A stretch of 10,000 nucleotides of DNA from Anaeromyces robustus (Eukaryota > Neocallimastigomycota > Neocallimastigomycetes > Neocallimastigales > Neocallimastigaceae). The notes below the pieces were generated by a model. The model was not told the DNA's origin and did not search any database. It worked only from the letters and a program-made list of their open reading frames with translations. Below, in pieces: positions 9,649 through 10,000 of this stretch. The stretch covers positions 122,501 to 132,500 of the forward strand of contig MCFG01000156.1 of NCBI GenBank assembly GCA_002104895.1, in the 5' to 3' direction. The position numbers were made by a program, and so were the translations under genes. How positions within the stretch are numbered: position 1 is the stretch's first letter; every line of letters starts with the position of its first letter.

Positions 9649-10000
9649 ATGATTATTTGGAATATTTTTGTTATAATACAACTCCTATTTTTTATAGGTA
9701 TTATTATTCTTTTATAAAAGCATAAATAAATAATATAATTATAAGAATATAATCATAATAATAAATATTTTTTTTAAAGGTGTTATAAAAGCACTATCAC
9801 TCAATGCATTAGCTTTTTCTAAAAATGGTGCTTCTGAACTTTATTTACCACTAATTACCCAATTCAATGATTATGCTAAAGAAAATGGTTATAACATTAA
9901 TTTGCATTTAAATCTTTTTTCTGAATTAAATTCAACAGCCTTAGTAACTGATTATGAATCAATGATAGATTCCGTTTTTAGAAGAAAGTCATCTAAGTAT
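9649..10000 (+). CDS. Tandem paralogue of the SBP / class C GPCR receptor, 5' part only
   Basis: Exon 1 (9649..9697) begins with ATG and encodes a hydrophobic signal sequence (MIIWNIFVIIQLLFFI). Exon 2 starts at 9780 and is still open at the window end, so the gene is cut by the window, not broken. The visible mature part matches the upstream receptor closely: LAFSKNGASELYLPLI, NINL, then ELNSTALVTDYESMIDS against ETNSTAIVTDYEAMLDS. I count 35 identities over 56 aligned residues by hand. The NST glycosylation site is kept. Intron position and phase are the same as in the upstream gene, directly after the signal-peptide exon, which supports tandem duplication. The 7TM part is expected downstream but not seen. 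A ligand-sensing role is inferred from the paralogue. Confidence 0.85.
9698..9779 (+). other. Intron 1 of the partial receptor paralogue
   Basis: Donor GTATTA at 9698 and acceptor AAAG ending at 9779; 82 nt, phase 1 (G + GT gives Gly17). Unspliced, the frame stops within about 20 bases of the donor. No clear branch motif is visible. Confidence 0.82.

Overview
The window is extremely AT-rich eukaryotic DNA: short coding exons sit in long near-pure A/T spacers full of microsatellites, with small GT-AG introns (about 80-190 nt). That composition, the Ser/Asn-rich protein tails, and a tandem pair of receptors that join a bacterial-type solute-binding domain to a class C 7TM domain all fit an anaerobic gut fungus (Neocallimastigomycota, such as Piromyces, Neocallimastix or Anaeromyces). 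The assignment is inference from composition and gene content, not from a database match. Dictyostelids have similar base composition, but as far as I know their family 3 receptors carry a different (BMP-lipoprotein type) ectodomain.

Layout. (1) 1-493: low-complexity 3' flank with a 23-bp direct repeat, a TTTTA tract and an ATT tract. (2) 494-1936, minus strand: a two-exon gene for a probable 7TM membrane protein of unknown family with a Ser/Asn-rich C-terminal tail. (3) 1937-5173: a 3.2-kb gene-free divergent spacer dominated by two large TTTA tetranucleotide arrays (about 0.4 and 0.49 kb). (4) 5174-7984, plus strand: a five-exon gene that I assembled by hand into one 739-residue open frame: signal peptide, periplasmic-binding-protein-like (SBP family 1) ectodomain, class C GPCR-like 7TM, and an Asp/Ser/Asn-rich cytoplasmic tail. 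(5) 7985-9648: gene-free AT spacer. (6) 9649-10000, plus strand: the first exon and part of the second exon of a tandem paralogue of gene 4, cut off by the window end.

The common theme is membrane sensing. The two plus-strand genes look like ligand receptors of one expanded family. The minus-strand gene is a second, unrelated 7TM protein that might also be a receptor; its function cannot be read from the sequence. The receptor reading frames are each broken by introns, so single-frame ORF calling splits them into fragments. The splice models given here are the main added value.
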